In this document: piece by piece, positions 41,903 to 51,189 of the stretch | Position numbering within the stretch: position 1 is the stretch's first letter | Layout of the letters: each line of letters begins with the position of its first letter | Assembly (NCBI GenBank): GCA_963678215.1 | Contig: OY782758.1 | Span: 1,488,001-1,552,000, forward strand | Direction: 5' to 3' | Length of the DNA stretch: 64,000 nt | From: Thiobius zoothamnicola | GTDB taxonomy: Bacteria > Pseudomonadota > Gammaproteobacteria > Chromatiales > Chromatiaceae | Position numbers and translations under genes: made by a program | Notes under the pieces: model-generated | The model's database searches: none | Seen by the model: the letters and a program-made list of their open reading frames with translations, nothing else | Told to the model about the DNA's origin: nothing

Positions 41903-41929
41903 GAACTTAACCGCTTGCAGATGGTCTGG
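41903..41929 (+). promoter_or_regulatory. Sigma-E (AlgU/RpoE)-type promoter
   Basis: GAACTT (41903-41908) and TCTGG (41925-41929) are separated by 16 bases, matching the GAACTT-N16-TCTGA type recognised by RpoE/AlgU. It lies 24 bases before the GTG of rpoE itself, so the operon is probably autoregulated, as in relatives. Confidence 0.75.
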
Positions 41930-41952
41930 TTGATTGAGCGGAAGCCGACTCA

Positions 41953-42534
41953 GTGACAACGCATAAAGCATCCGACCAGACGTTGGTTGAGCGTGTGCAG
42001 CAAGGCGATAAGCAAGCGTTCAATGTGCTGGTATTAAAATATCAGCAAAAAGTCGCGAATCTGGTCAGCCGTTACGTTCGGGATGCTGATGAGGCGCTGG
42101 ATGTCACTCAGGAAGCTTTCATCAAAGCTTACCGGGCGCTGCCTGGCTTCCGTGGCGACAGCGCCTTTTATACTTGGTTATATCGCATCGCCGTGAATAC
42201 CGCGAAGAATCATCTGGCGGCGCAATCCCGTCGTCCACCGCAAGATGACATTGAGGCGGATGTCGCGGAACAAATGGATGCTGGCGCAGCCCTGAAGGAC
42301 CGCGCCACGCCGGAACAATTGGCGATGCAGCATGATTTGGCTCAGGCGATCAAAGCAGCGCTTGACCATTTGCCACAAGACTTACGCACAGCGATTACGT
42401 TGCGTGAACTGGAAGGACTCAGTTATGAGGAAATAGCACAGGTGATGGATTGTCCAATCGGCACCGTACGCTCGCGTATTTTTCGCGCCCGCGAAGCGAT
42501 TGACGCCCATCTCAATCTATTGGCTGATGTGTGA
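41953..42534 (+). CDS. rpoE: Envelope-stress sigma factor RpoE (AlgU)
   Basis: This 193-residue ECF sigma factor starts at GTG. Region 2 has D-V-T-Q-E-A-F-I-K-A-Y-R-A-L and F-Y-T-W-L-Y-R-I-A-V-N-T-A-K-N; region 4 has G-L-S-Y-E-E-I-A-Q-V-M-D-C-P-I-G-T-V-R-S-R-I. It leads the rse operon. Confidence 0.96.
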   Translation: MTTHKASDQTLVERVQQGDKQAFNVLVLKYQQKVANLVSRYVRDADEALDVTQEAFIKAYRALPGFRGDSAFYTWLYRIAVNTAKNHLAAQSRRPPQDDIEADVAEQMDAGAALKDRATPEQLAMQHDLAQAIKAALDHLPQDLRTAITLRELEGLSYEEIAQVMDCPIGTVRSRIFRAREAIDAHLNLLADV

Positions 42535-42541
42535 AAAAGTC

Positions 42542-43267
42542 ATGAATACATCATCAAATGAACAACTTTCGACCTTTATCGACGATGAACTGTCGGTAGC
42601 GGCGCAAACGGATCTCCAGGCTGATGTGTTACGCCATCAAAAGCTGCGCCGCAAAATGCTTCGTTACCAGCAAATTGGCGATCTATTACGCCAACATGCT
42701 GACCCCATGATCGATGCCTCCCACATCGTTGATCGGATTCAGCAGGATTTAGCGCAAGAACCCCACCTGCCTACCTCACAAAACATCAAATGCAGACCGT
42801 CGGTGAAGGATGCCTCGCACCGCCAATCGAAGGAAAAAACGTCGGCCCTCCCTTCGGAAAACCTCATCAGTTTTACACCCACTACAAGCAACGGGAAGTT
42901 AAGGTCAAAACGCGCGCGAATCTTGCCACCAATCCGACAAATGGCGTTGGGTGCCGGTCTGGCCGCCGCCGTGGCGATGGCCGCCATTATCATCGCGCCG
43001 CAAATCCTAACCCCAAATGCGGCATGGCCGCCCCAACCAACAATCACGCTGGCACCCGCTTCGCCAACCATCTCACCAGCATTGCCAGTGGCTGCGCAAA
43101 CCGGATTGACGCAGCGCGATGAGGAAAATCAACCGGCTTTATTAACCGGGCAATGGCGTCAGCTTGATCGCTATCTGATCGAACATCATGAATACGCCAG
43201 ATTAACCGGCGTTGGTTATCCCGGCGTCCACATCAATTTTGTTGCGATGCCAAATGCCGATCAATAA
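42542..43267 (+). CDS. rseA: Anti-sigma-E factor RseA (MucA)
   Basis: The start at 42542 gives 241 residues: an N-terminal sigma-binding domain (L-S-T-F-I-D-D-E-L, about 1-70), a linker and a transmembrane helix (about 138-157). RseA holds RpoE until cut by DegS and RseP. The domain order and position after rpoE support the call. Confidence 0.9.
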   Translation: MNTSSNEQLSTFIDDELSVAAQTDLQADVLRHQKLRRKMLRYQQIGDLLRQHADPMIDASHIVDRIQQDLAQEPHLPTSQNIKCRPSVKDASHRQSKEKTSALPSENLISFTPTTSNGKLRSKRARILPPIRQMALGAGLAAAVAMAAIIIAPQILTPNAAWPPQPTITLAPASPTISPALPVAAQTGLTQRDEENQPALLTGQWRQLDRYLIEHHEYARLTGVGYPGVHINFVAMPNADQ

Positions 43268-44246
43268 ATCATCCGCCAAAACCATCACCGTACGATCAGA
43301 CCGCTTATGGTCTTGCGTCCACTCATTGGCGCTCGGCCTGTTTCTCCTCGGCATAACCCAGATGGTCGGCGCGGCTGATCCCTTGGATTGGTTAAAGCGT
43401 ATGCAACAAGCGGCACATCAATTGGATTATGAGGGGCGCTTCGTTTGCCAGACCGGGACGCGGATGGAAAGCCTCTATATCGTGCATCGTGTACATGGGG
43501 AACATGAATTGGAGCGTTTGGTGACGCTGGATGGCAAACCCCGGGAAGTGATTCGCGGCCACGCCGCTATTGCTTTGATCCGGCCTGGACGAAACCCGAT
43601 GAATTTGGCGGAAGCCTCGGATCCAGCCGTCTGGCGCTCCCTGCGTCACCTCAACGCCACGCAGCTCACCCAATACTATCAGATGACACTGGCCGGAACT
43701 GGCCGGGTGGCGGGACGCTCGACCCAGATCATCGATATCATACCCAAAGACCATTTACGCTATGGACATCGTCTGCATTTGGATCAGACAACGGCTTTGC
43801 CACTCAAATCCATTTTGCTGGATACTCAGGGGCGGCGGCTAAGTCAAAGCTTGTTCGTGGAATTGAAAATCGGCGAAAACATTACACCGATTGAACATGA
43901 TTTATCCGCGTTGGCCCAAGCGGATTCCACCTCTCTCCAACCCACCCGATTGGATACGCAAACGGCAACCCAATGGTTTTTTGACGGCTTACCAAATGGC
44001 TATCAACAAATTTCTTATCGATACCATGTTCCACATCAACGTGAACACTTCATATTTTCCGACGGCTTAAGTGCGGTCTCATTATATATTGAACCGCCAA
44101 CTCAACCAGCGCTCACTGGCCACGCCAATATGGGCGCGACCCGGACGCTGGCGTTGCGTAAGTATGCGCAGCAAATCCTTTTAGTGGGCGAAGCGCCGGT
44201 GCTGACTTTACATAAACTCGCGGAGGCGCTGAAACGTCATGATTGA
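43254..44246 (+). CDS. rseB: Sigma-E regulatory protein RseB (MucB)
   Basis: With the ATG at 43254 the protein has 330 residues, a signal peptide and the MucB/RseB fold (L-K-R-M-Q-Q-A-A-H-Q-L-D-Y-E-G-R-F-V at the start of the mature part). RseB shields RseA from DegS and senses mislocalised lipids. It overlaps rseA by 14 bases. Confidence 0.92.
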   Translation: MPINKSSAKTITVRSDRLWSCVHSLALGLFLLGITQMVGAADPLDWLKRMQQAAHQLDYEGRFVCQTGTRMESLYIVHRVHGEHELERLVTLDGKPREVIRGHAAIALIRPGRNPMNLAEASDPAVWRSLRHLNATQLTQYYQMTLAGTGRVAGRSTQIIDIIPKDHLRYGHRLHLDQTTALPLKSILLDTQGRRLSQSLFVELKIGENITPIEHDLSALAQADSTSLQPTRLDTQTATQWFFDGLPNGYQQISYRYHVPHQREHFIFSDGLSAVSLYIEPPTQPALTGHANMGATRTLALRKYAQQILLVGEAPVLTLHKLAEALKRHD

Positions 44247-44763
44247 ACAATATGCAAGAGTAGAGACGCAGGACGCCCAACACATCCGTTTGCGCGCAGA
44301 AACCCAAACCACAAGCTGTCAAACCTGTCACTCAGGCAAAGGATGCGGCGTTTCGTTACTCAGCCAGTTGTTCCCGCGCCGATTCTCGCAGCAACTTCAA
44401 TTACCACTGGCAGCAATGCCGCAAGCTGTCAAAGCAGGCGACCGTGTTTTATTAGGCATCCATGAAGGTTATTTATACCGGGCAGCCATATTATTGTATG
44501 TTTTGCCATTATTGGGGTTGATTGGCGGCGGCACTGCCGGGATATGGATAAGCCAACTGATCAACAACCCGATGATGGCGGAACCTATCAGCATCGTCGC
44601 TGGTCTATCAGGCCTGAGTATAGGCGTTGCGTATGCGCGTTACCGCGCTACCGCACATGCCGACGCGTTGCAACGACATGTGCAGGTTTTACAGGTGATG
44701 CCGACCGTTCAAGCAGCTGTGATTAGCCGCTTTTCACCCGCTAAACTCGCGCAACATTTATGA
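44239..44763 (+). CDS. rseC: RseC family membrane protein
   Basis: The 174 residues have an N-terminal domain with C-Q-T-C-H-S-G-K-G-C-G and two transmembrane helices (about 78-98 and 105-125). RseC is the fourth member of the sigma-E operon and is linked to the Rsx electron-transport system in relatives. It overlaps rseB by eight bases. Confidence 0.92.
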   Translation: MIEQYARVETQDAQHIRLRAETQTTSCQTCHSGKGCGVSLLSQLFPRRFSQQLQLPLAAMPQAVKAGDRVLLGIHEGYLYRAAILLYVLPLLGLIGGGTAGIWISQLINNPMMAEPISIVAGLSGLSIGVAYARYRATAHADALQRHVQVLQVMPTVQAAVISRFSPAKLAQHL

Positions 44764-44784
44764 TGAACTAACAGGTTGATTATC

Positions 44785-46221
44785 ATGCAAAAACACAACC
44801 ATATCCGGCTAGCACCCATGCTTTTCCTTCTGGGAGCGCTGTTTACCTTACAAAGCGCCGCCAATAGCCTGCCGGATTTCACCGCATTATCCGAGGCCAA
44901 CAGCCCGACCGTGGTGAATATCAGCACGCGGCAAAAACCCTCAACCCCCAAACGCCATACCCCTAAAGGTTTCGAGATACCGAACTTACCGGAAAACAGC
45001 CCATTCCATGAATTTTTCCGCCACTTTTTTGACGATAACTTACCGGACATACCAGAAGGCAGAGGACACTCCCAATCCCTGGGTTCCGGTTTCATTATCT
45101 CCAGCGACGGCTATATTCTGACCAATCACCACGTCGTGGATGAGGCTGATGAAATTGAAGTCCGTTTGAATGACCGGCGTTATTACGAAGCCGAAGTGAT
45201 TGGCAGCGATAAAGCCAGTGATGTGGCTTTGATCAAAATTGACGCCGATGATTTACCCGTGGTCAAAACCGGCTCCAGCACCAACCTGAAAGTCGGCGAA
45301 TGGGTATTGGCAATCGGTTCGCCATTCGGCTTCGATTACAGCGTGACCGCCGGTATCGTGAGCGCCAAAGGGCGCAGTTTGCCTAGCGAAAATTACGTGC
45401 CCTTTATCCAGACTGATGTGGCGATCAATCCCGGCAACTCAGGCGGCCCACTATTCAACATGAACGGCGAAGTGATCGGCATCAACTCGCAGATTTACAG
45501 TCGCACTGGCGGCTTCATGGGGCTGTCATTCGCTATTCCGATTGAATTGGCGATCAATGTCGCGGATCAATTGCGTGACAAAGGCAGCGTCTCACGCGGC
45601 TATCTCGGCGTGCTGATCCAGAATGTGGATCGCAACCTGGCCGAATCCTTCGGTTTGGCGCAACCCACTGGCGCTCTGGTTTCGCAGGTGATGGATGACA
45701 GTCCGGCGGAAGAAGCCGGCTTGCAGCCAGGCGATATCATTCTCTCCTTTAACCAGCAAAAAATTAATAATTCGAGTGAACTCCCACCGTTAGTCGGGAT
45801 CAGCCGCATTCATGCGGAAGCACGCCTTGAAATTCTGCGCCATGGTGAAAAACGTGAGATGAAAATCCGCATTGGCGAATTGCCAAATGAAAATGGCACT
45901 GCACCAGCCATGAAAAAGCCAGCCGTAGAGCATGTGAATAAACTGGGCTTTAACGTCACCGATCTGGATGCCGAGACGCGCGAGCAAAGTAAGTTGCAAA
46001 CAGGCGGTGCCTTGATTACCCAAGTGAAACCCGGTGCCGGTCGCCGCGCTGGCTTACGCTCAGGGGATGTCATTCAAATGTACGATGGCCAACCCGTGGC
46101 AAGCGCGCAGGATCTGGAAGACAAAGTGGCGGCTTCCGACGGGAAAAAATCAGTCGCCGTTCTGATACTGCGTCAAGGGGAGCCGATGTTCATCGCACTT
46201 CGGCTGACGGAGAAAAGCTAA
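44785..46221 (+). CDS. mucD: Periplasmic serine protease MucD (DegP/DegQ type)
   Basis: From the Met at 44785 the protein has 478 residues with a signal peptide. It has the HtrA catalytic triad: His in T-N-H-H-V-V, Asp in S-D-V-A-L-I and Ser in N-P-G-N-S-G-G-P, followed by two PDZ domains (about 270-360 and 385-470). MucD degrades misfolded envelope proteins and limits sigma-E signalling. Confidence 0.95.
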   Translation: MQKHNHIRLAPMLFLLGALFTLQSAANSLPDFTALSEANSPTVVNISTRQKPSTPKRHTPKGFEIPNLPENSPFHEFFRHFFDDNLPDIPEGRGHSQSLGSGFIISSDGYILTNHHVVDEADEIEVRLNDRRYYEAEVIGSDKASDVALIKIDADDLPVVKTGSSTNLKVGEWVLAIGSPFGFDYSVTAGIVSAKGRSLPSENYVPFIQTDVAINPGNSGGPLFNMNGEVIGINSQIYSRTGGFMGLSFAIPIELAINVADQLRDKGSVSRGYLGVLIQNVDRNLAESFGLAQPTGALVSQVMDDSPAEEAGLQPGDIILSFNQQKINNSSELPPLVGISRIHAEARLEILRHGEKREMKIRIGELPNENGTAPAMKKPAVEHVNKLGFNVTDLDAETREQSKLQTGGALITQVKPGAGRRAGLRSGDVIQMYDGQPVASAQDLEDKVAASDGKKSVAVLILRQGEPMFIALRLTEKS

Positions 46222-46356
46222 AGCGGATTAGCTCAAAAGACGAGCACAGGGATGTGTCAATTTATCCGGCCTGAGGCCAATATCAGTAAGTTAAGCCCTA
46301 AGTATAAGTAGCTGATTATGCTAGGCTTAAGCTACGATGAAACCTACCAAAACCTA
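46222..46356. other. Intergenic region after mucD
   Basis: No gene, and no strong terminator hairpin, can be supported in this short stretch before the transposase remnant. Confidence 0.4.
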
Positions 46357-46533
46357 CTACATAACCATTCCCTTGTCTTTTTTGGACAGGCTGGGATAAC
46401 GGAATTTGACCAGCGTTTTGCGCACAAATTCGTAGCGTTCCGTCTTGTTGCCCAGCACCGAAAAAGCAACTGGCTGGCTACCATTGAGAAAGGACTCAAG
46501 CGCCTCAATGGTCGTTAGGTTCTCAATCTTCAT
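46357..46533 (-). mobile_element. Transposase/integrase N-terminal remnant
   Basis: The frame begins M-K-I-E-N-L-T-T-I-E-A-L-E-S-F-L and has E-R-Y-E-F-V-R-K-T-L-V-K-F, then K-K-D-K-G-M-V-M before a stop. This is the N-terminal piece of a widespread DDE integrase (rve) family that continues for several hundred residues elsewhere. The catalytic part is missing, so this is a fossil of an insertion sequence between mucD and the T6SS module. Confidence 0.6.
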
Positions 46534-46677
46534 AATCGTTCTCACCAAGTGATGATGAACAATCAAGGCTATTTGAGACTCATTTCATATTGGACAAGGC
46601 TATGACTTGACAACCCCCTCCATTACTGAGGTAATCCCGCCACCTTTCCTTGATTCTGACACAAAGAGGCACAGCCT

Positions 46678-48732
46678 ATGCCCGGCCAAACGGACTACCG
46701 GATCACGGCGCAACTGGCCGGGATCGAAACGCCCGTCATCCGTTTCGACTGGCAGGAGCATTTATCCGAACCCTTCCTCGGCCAGCTCGCCGTCTACGAT
46801 ACCGGCTATACTCAATCGCCTCTCAGCGCCAAAGCCTTACTGGATAAAACCGCGCTGATCACCCTTTGGGATAAAAACGCGGTGATTCGCCATTTCCATG
46901 GCGTGATTGATGCGGTACAGGCCGGGGCGGTCGGTAAACGCCGTCGGCATTTTCAGGTCACCATCGTCCCGGCCTTGAGCACCTTACGATTGACCACCGA
47001 TTGCCGGATCTTTCAGGGCAAAACCGTGCCCGAGATCGTGCAGACGTTGTTGAATGAACATGGCATCCGTCATCATCAGTTGGCGTTGACCGGGACTTTG
47101 CCGCCTTGCGAGCCGCGGGAGTTTTGTGTCCAGTACAATGAAACGGTGTTTGATTTCATTCACCGTTTATTGGCGGAGGAAGGGATCTTCTATCGCTTCA
47201 CGCATGAGAAAACCCATCATACGCTCCATTTCTGTAATGCCAGTTCATTATTGCCGGATGTCGGATCCGTGAAGTTTCAATTACCGGGCACCCATCAAAC
47301 CACGTCATCGGTGTGGGCGGTCGATTACACGGAACAACGGGTGCCCACCCACACGGTGCAACGGGATCGCACCTTTCATCAGCCCGTGACAACCCTGGAG
47401 TGTGAATACCAGGGCCTGTATTTAAATCATCAACGCACCGGGTATGAGACTTACCGCTATAACGGGCGTTACAAAACCAGCGCACAGGGGCAACCTTTCA
47501 CCCAGTTTTTTCAACAACAAAGTCAAAACGATCAACGCTTGGCTCACTTCACTCACGACTATTTACATCTGCAAGCCGGTTTACGTTTTAAACTGCACGA
47601 TCATCCGGTAAAAGAACGGAATGATCTGTGGATCAGTGTTGCCCATCAACTCACCGTCGAACAACCGCAATCGACGGAAGAAGAAGCGCAAGCGCATTAC
47701 AACTACGGCACGTCCATCCCCACCCGGCAAGCCAGTCACTTTGAATGCACTACCGGCTGTCTGCCGTATCCACAACCGTATTCCCCACCCGCCTGGCCCA
47801 AACCGGTCATACAAGGCCCGCAAGTCGCGGATGTGGTGGGACCGCCGGGTGAAGAGATCTTCTGTGATGAATACGGTCGGGTCGTCCTGCAATTCCCCTG
47901 GGATCGCCGGGCCAAAGGCGATCACACCTCCAGTTGTTGGATCCGGGTCGCCCAAAACTGGGCCGGGGCCGGTTGGGGCCATGTGGCGATTCCCCGTATT
48001 GGTCAGGAAGTCATGGTGGATTTTCTGGAGGGGGATCCGGATCAGCCGATCATTACCGGCCGGCACTATAACGCCACCCATCGACCGCCGTACAAACTGG
48101 CCGAACATAAGACCCGCATGGTGATCAAGTCCAAAACCCACAAAGGCCAGGGCCATAACGAGCTGTATTTTGATGACAAGACCGACAAGGAGGAGATCTA
48201 TCTCCATGCGCAGAAGGATCAGAACAACATCGTATTAAACGATGAGACCACCCGGGTCGATCATGATCGCACGGAGCAGGTGGGGAATGATGAGACCCTC
48301 AGCGTGGGCCATGACCAAGCCAACACCATTGGCAACGACCAAACCTATGATATTGGGCAAAACCGGATCAGTAAGATTGGCAAGGATCAGGTCACCCACA
48401 TCGGCAACTCAAGAAAACTGGATGTGTATGCGGATCAGATCATTGATACCGGTGGGCATTACAGCCATACCGTGGGTGGCAAAACTGTCATCAAGTCAGG
48501 CGAGAAACTACAGGAACTGACCACCATCCATGAGATTGGTGTTAATGAAAAGGCGATCATTAAGGCGCCGGGTGGGACGATTATTTTGGATGAGAGTGGG
48601 ATTACGTTGAAGGGGAAGGTGACGATTAAGGGGACTTTGGCGATTGAAAGTGGCGGCGGGGGTGGCAGCGGCTATTCAGGATCACCGAATACAGGACAGC
48701 CTCTGTGTAAAATTTGTATGGGGGAAGAATGA
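46678..48732 (+). CDS. vgrG: Type VI secretion spike protein VgrG
   Basis: The 684 residues have the gp27-like N-terminal part (about 1-380), a gp5 OB domain (Y-G-R-V-V-L-Q-F-P-W-D-R, then S-C-W-I-R-V-A-Q-N-W-A-G-A-G-W-G) and a DUF2345-like beta helix with N-D-E-T-x repeats (about 520-660). The last residues form a Gly-rich stretch and a C-K-I-C tail, which may be an adaptor-binding peptide. VgrG forms the spike tip that carries effectors. Confidence 0.95.
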   Translation: MPGQTDYRITAQLAGIETPVIRFDWQEHLSEPFLGQLAVYDTGYTQSPLSAKALLDKTALITLWDKNAVIRHFHGVIDAVQAGAVGKRRRHFQVTIVPALSTLRLTTDCRIFQGKTVPEIVQTLLNEHGIRHHQLALTGTLPPCEPREFCVQYNETVFDFIHRLLAEEGIFYRFTHEKTHHTLHFCNASSLLPDVGSVKFQLPGTHQTTSSVWAVDYTEQRVPTHTVQRDRTFHQPVTTLECEYQGLYLNHQRTGYETYRYNGRYKTSAQGQPFTQFFQQQSQNDQRLAHFTHDYLHLQAGLRFKLHDHPVKERNDLWISVAHQLTVEQPQSTEEEAQAHYNYGTSIPTRQASHFECTTGCLPYPQPYSPPAWPKPVIQGPQVADVVGPPGEEIFCDEYGRVVLQFPWDRRAKGDHTSSCWIRVAQNWAGAGWGHVAIPRIGQEVMVDFLEGDPDQPIITGRHYNATHRPPYKLAEHKTRMVIKSKTHKGQGHNELYFDDKTDKEEIYLHAQKDQNNIVLNDETTRVDHDRTEQVGNDETLSVGHDQANTIGNDQTYDIGQNRISKIGKDQVTHIGNSRKLDVYADQIIDTGGHYSHTVGGKTVIKSGEKLQELTTIHEIGVNEKAIIKAPGGTIILDESGITLKGKVTIKGTLAIESGGGGGSGYSGSPNTGQPLCKICMGEE

Positions 48733-48733
48733 C

Positions 48734-49630
48734 ATGGAATTGGCTGAGCACTGGTTCACATTACTGGAGCAGCATGGCGTTGAATTGGCCGCCAATATGG
48801 ATCAACCACTTAACCTCTATGTAATTGCGGAAACCAGCCTCAAGTTTGAGTTGGATTATTTGGCCGAAGTCTATGCACCATTGGCACTTTTTCCTGAAGA
48901 AAATATGCAAGATGAAACACCCCATCTTTACCCAATCAAGAAAAATGACGCAGACGAATTACTGCACGAGTTACTTGGGGCTTCGATAGGTGAACAAGGG
49001 CTATGTTTTATCTGGAGTGTAGAACAGCCTGAAAATCTGCTGGTGCATTTGCAAAATTACACCAAGGCCAAGGACGAAAACCAGATGCTGTATTGGCTTA
49101 GGTTCTGGGATGTCCGTGTTTTACCCTCCTTCCAGAAAGGATTAACGGAAGATGAACAGCAGCATTTTTATCAAAACATCAAGGCTATCGCGGTTGAAGA
49201 TTATCGTAATGCCAAACAGATCAAACTCTACAAAGCCCCGGAGAATACCCTATCTGGCAAAACAGGCCAGAATAGAGGCCCTATGCCAATGGGCCGACAA
49301 CTGAAAGCCACCTTGATGCAAGGTTTCCAACGCTATATCCAATACCAGTTAGCCAATCAGCTGTATATGGATTATGCGAAAGAATCACTCAATTCAGCAC
49401 AAACTGAAAGCTGGGTTATCCAGCAAAGCCAGCAACTGCTGGATTGGCAAGTAACCAATAGTGAAGTGCACGTAAACCTGATCAAAACCGCCTGGCTGGA
49501 AAATATTGATATGCAACGCATCAGGGAACAGGCCAATATCGACCATGCACAAACAACCGGGCTGTTCAGTTACAGCCAGCAACGACTGGAAACGGCACTC
49601 GAACAAAGACAACAAGGAGGAATAACCTGA
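48734..49630 (+). CDS. DUF4123 T6SS effector adaptor (Tap/TEC type)
   Basis: The 298 residues from 48734, two bases after the vgrG stop, match the DUF4123 domain (about 1-140: L-N-L-Y-V-I-A-E, then F-I-W-S-V-E-Q-P-E-N-L-L-V-H-L and L-R-F-W-D-V-R-V-L). These adaptors load a specific effector on the preceding VgrG. Their position between vgrG and the effector fits. The C-terminal helical part probably binds the cargo. Confidence 0.85.
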   Translation: MELAEHWFTLLEQHGVELAANMDQPLNLYVIAETSLKFELDYLAEVYAPLALFPEENMQDETPHLYPIKKNDADELLHELLGASIGEQGLCFIWSVEQPENLLVHLQNYTKAKDENQMLYWLRFWDVRVLPSFQKGLTEDEQQHFYQNIKAIAVEDYRNAKQIKLYKAPENTLSGKTGQNRGPMPMGRQLKATLMQGFQRYIQYQLANQLYMDYAKESLNSAQTESWVIQQSQQLLDWQVTNSEVHVNLIKTAWLENIDMQRIREQANIDHAQTTGLFSYSQQRLETALEQRQQGGIT

Positions 49631-51189
49631 TGTCAGATATGTCCAACGAACCCAAAACACCTATCGCAGTGCCCATTATTTTTGTGCCCGGAATTATGGG
49701 AAGTCGGTTGGCCAGAGGGGAGGAAATGGCCTGGGATCCGGATCATGCCGGTTTAGGCGATGTGGTTGCCAGCGCGGAAACACGCAAAGAAAACCTCATT
49801 GGTGATAGCTTCAATAAAGACTATCTGCAAGTTGCCGGACAACAGGGCTCCACCCGCAAAGCCGACATAAAACACTGGAAAGGCAAAATGACCACGGTTG
49901 AAGACTTGGTGCTTAAAGGCGCTAATCACCAACTCGGCAAGCCGATGCATCTGGCGCAGGCCGTGCAGCCACAGGTTAAGCGTGGTTGGGGCACGGTATA
50001 TTGGGAATCCTACGGGCCTTTTTTGAAACACCTTGAAGCCTTCGGCAAAGCCATTACCGAAAGCACCGGCAATTGCCATGTATATCTGCCGGTATATGCA
50101 TACGGCTATAACTGGACTGCCTCCAACAAAGATGCAGGTGCAGCCCTGGCAAAAACCATTGATGCTGCCAAGGCCGAAATGGCCGAATTAAAGATTGCCT
50201 GCAAAAAGGTCATTATCGTCAGCCATTCCATGGGCGGCTTTGTGTCACGCGCCGCCAGTGAACTGCACAACAAATGCAACGATATACACGGCATTTGCCA
50301 TGTTGCCATGCCCGACAACGGCTCCCCGGCCACCTACAAACGCATGAAAGCCGGCTTCAAAGGTAGCGGCATGGTAGCGCGTGTGCTGGGGCATACCGGG
50401 CCGAATGTCACGGCGGTACTCGGTCATGCCCCCGGCGGGTTGGAGCTGCTGCCATCATCGAATTACAAACAAGCCGATTGTTCTGCGGATTGCTGGCTGA
50501 CGCTGGAAGATAAAGATGACGCAGTGAAGCTGTACAGCGGTTTACCTTACAGCGTTTATACTGAAGCCCGAAAGTGGTGGCGATTGGTGAATCCTAAGTG
50601 GCTAGAACCAGGAAACTCAAAGTTAGGAAAGATATCTTTCCGTGATAAATATATATCTAAAAGCTTAAAAATAGCGCTTAAATTCCAAATTGAATTAGGT
50701 GGAGACAAACACCGCAACACCTGGATCATCTATGGCACACAAGGAAGTGCTTTTGACAAGGTACAATGGCAATTGCAAAAAACCGTTGCCGTAGGCAACC
50801 AAGTAGCGGCCAGTGCTCAGACCCAGCTTGATGATGTGAGTGATCAGCGATTGGCAGGATATGCCAATCAACCACCGCTTCGGGACAACGGCACAGGCAC
50901 GATTACGTTAAGTCATGAGGTAAAGGTTGAAAAGAGTTTTCTTGGCTTGCCTAAAGGCGCGACAGGCACGATGAATGAAGTCCGTATTATGCCACCTTCC
51001 GCCAAAGGCGACGGCACCGTGCACCGCGGCGCAGGTGATTGTGCCACTGGCATACAGAAACGCCTACCAGTGAATACCGCTGATGACCATCAGGACTTAA
51101 TGAGTAATCCCGAGGTAAAAAAACACATCCATGACTTCATTAAAACCGTTTTACAAGATTTTGCTGATTGCAGCTTTAATCCTGAGTAA
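49630..51189 (+). CDS. T6SS lipase effector (alpha/beta hydrolase, Tle type)
   Basis: The 519-residue alpha/beta hydrolase has I-F-V-P-G-I-M-G-S (about 15-25) as the oxyanion region and the nucleophile elbow S-H-S-M-G-G (Ser about 200). The last gene-coded acidic and histidine residues cannot be assigned surely. With VgrG and DUF4123 before it and a Tli4-type immunity gene after it, it is most likely a phospholipase that attacks target-cell membranes. The Tle subtype is inferred mainly from the immunity partner. Confidence 0.8.
   Translation: MSDMSNEPKTPIAVPIIFVPGIMGSRLARGEEMAWDPDHAGLGDVVASAETRKENLIGDSFNKDYLQVAGQQGSTRKADIKHWKGKMTTVEDLVLKGANHQLGKPMHLAQAVQPQVKRGWGTVYWESYGPFLKHLEAFGKAITESTGNCHVYLPVYAYGYNWTASNKDAGAALAKTIDAAKAEMAELKIACKKVIIVSHSMGGFVSRAASELHNKCNDIHGICHVAMPDNGSPATYKRMKAGFKGSGMVARVLGHTGPNVTAVLGHAPGGLELLPSSNYKQADCSADCWLTLEDKDDAVKLYSGLPYSVYTEARKWWRLVNPKWLEPGNSKLGKISFRDKYISKSLKIALKFQIELGGDKHRNTWIIYGTQGSAFDKVQWQLQKTVAVGNQVAASAQTQLDDVSDQRLAGYANQPPLRDNGTGTITLSHEVKVEKSFLGLPKGATGTMNEVRIMPPSAKGDGTVHRGAGDCATGIQKRLPVNTADDHQDLMSNPEVKKHIHDFIKTVLQDFADCSFNPE

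Noticed and set aside
47581..48207. 208-codon frame on the minus strand inside vgrG
   Set aside because: It lies wholly in a strongly supported VgrG coding region and shows no known domain.
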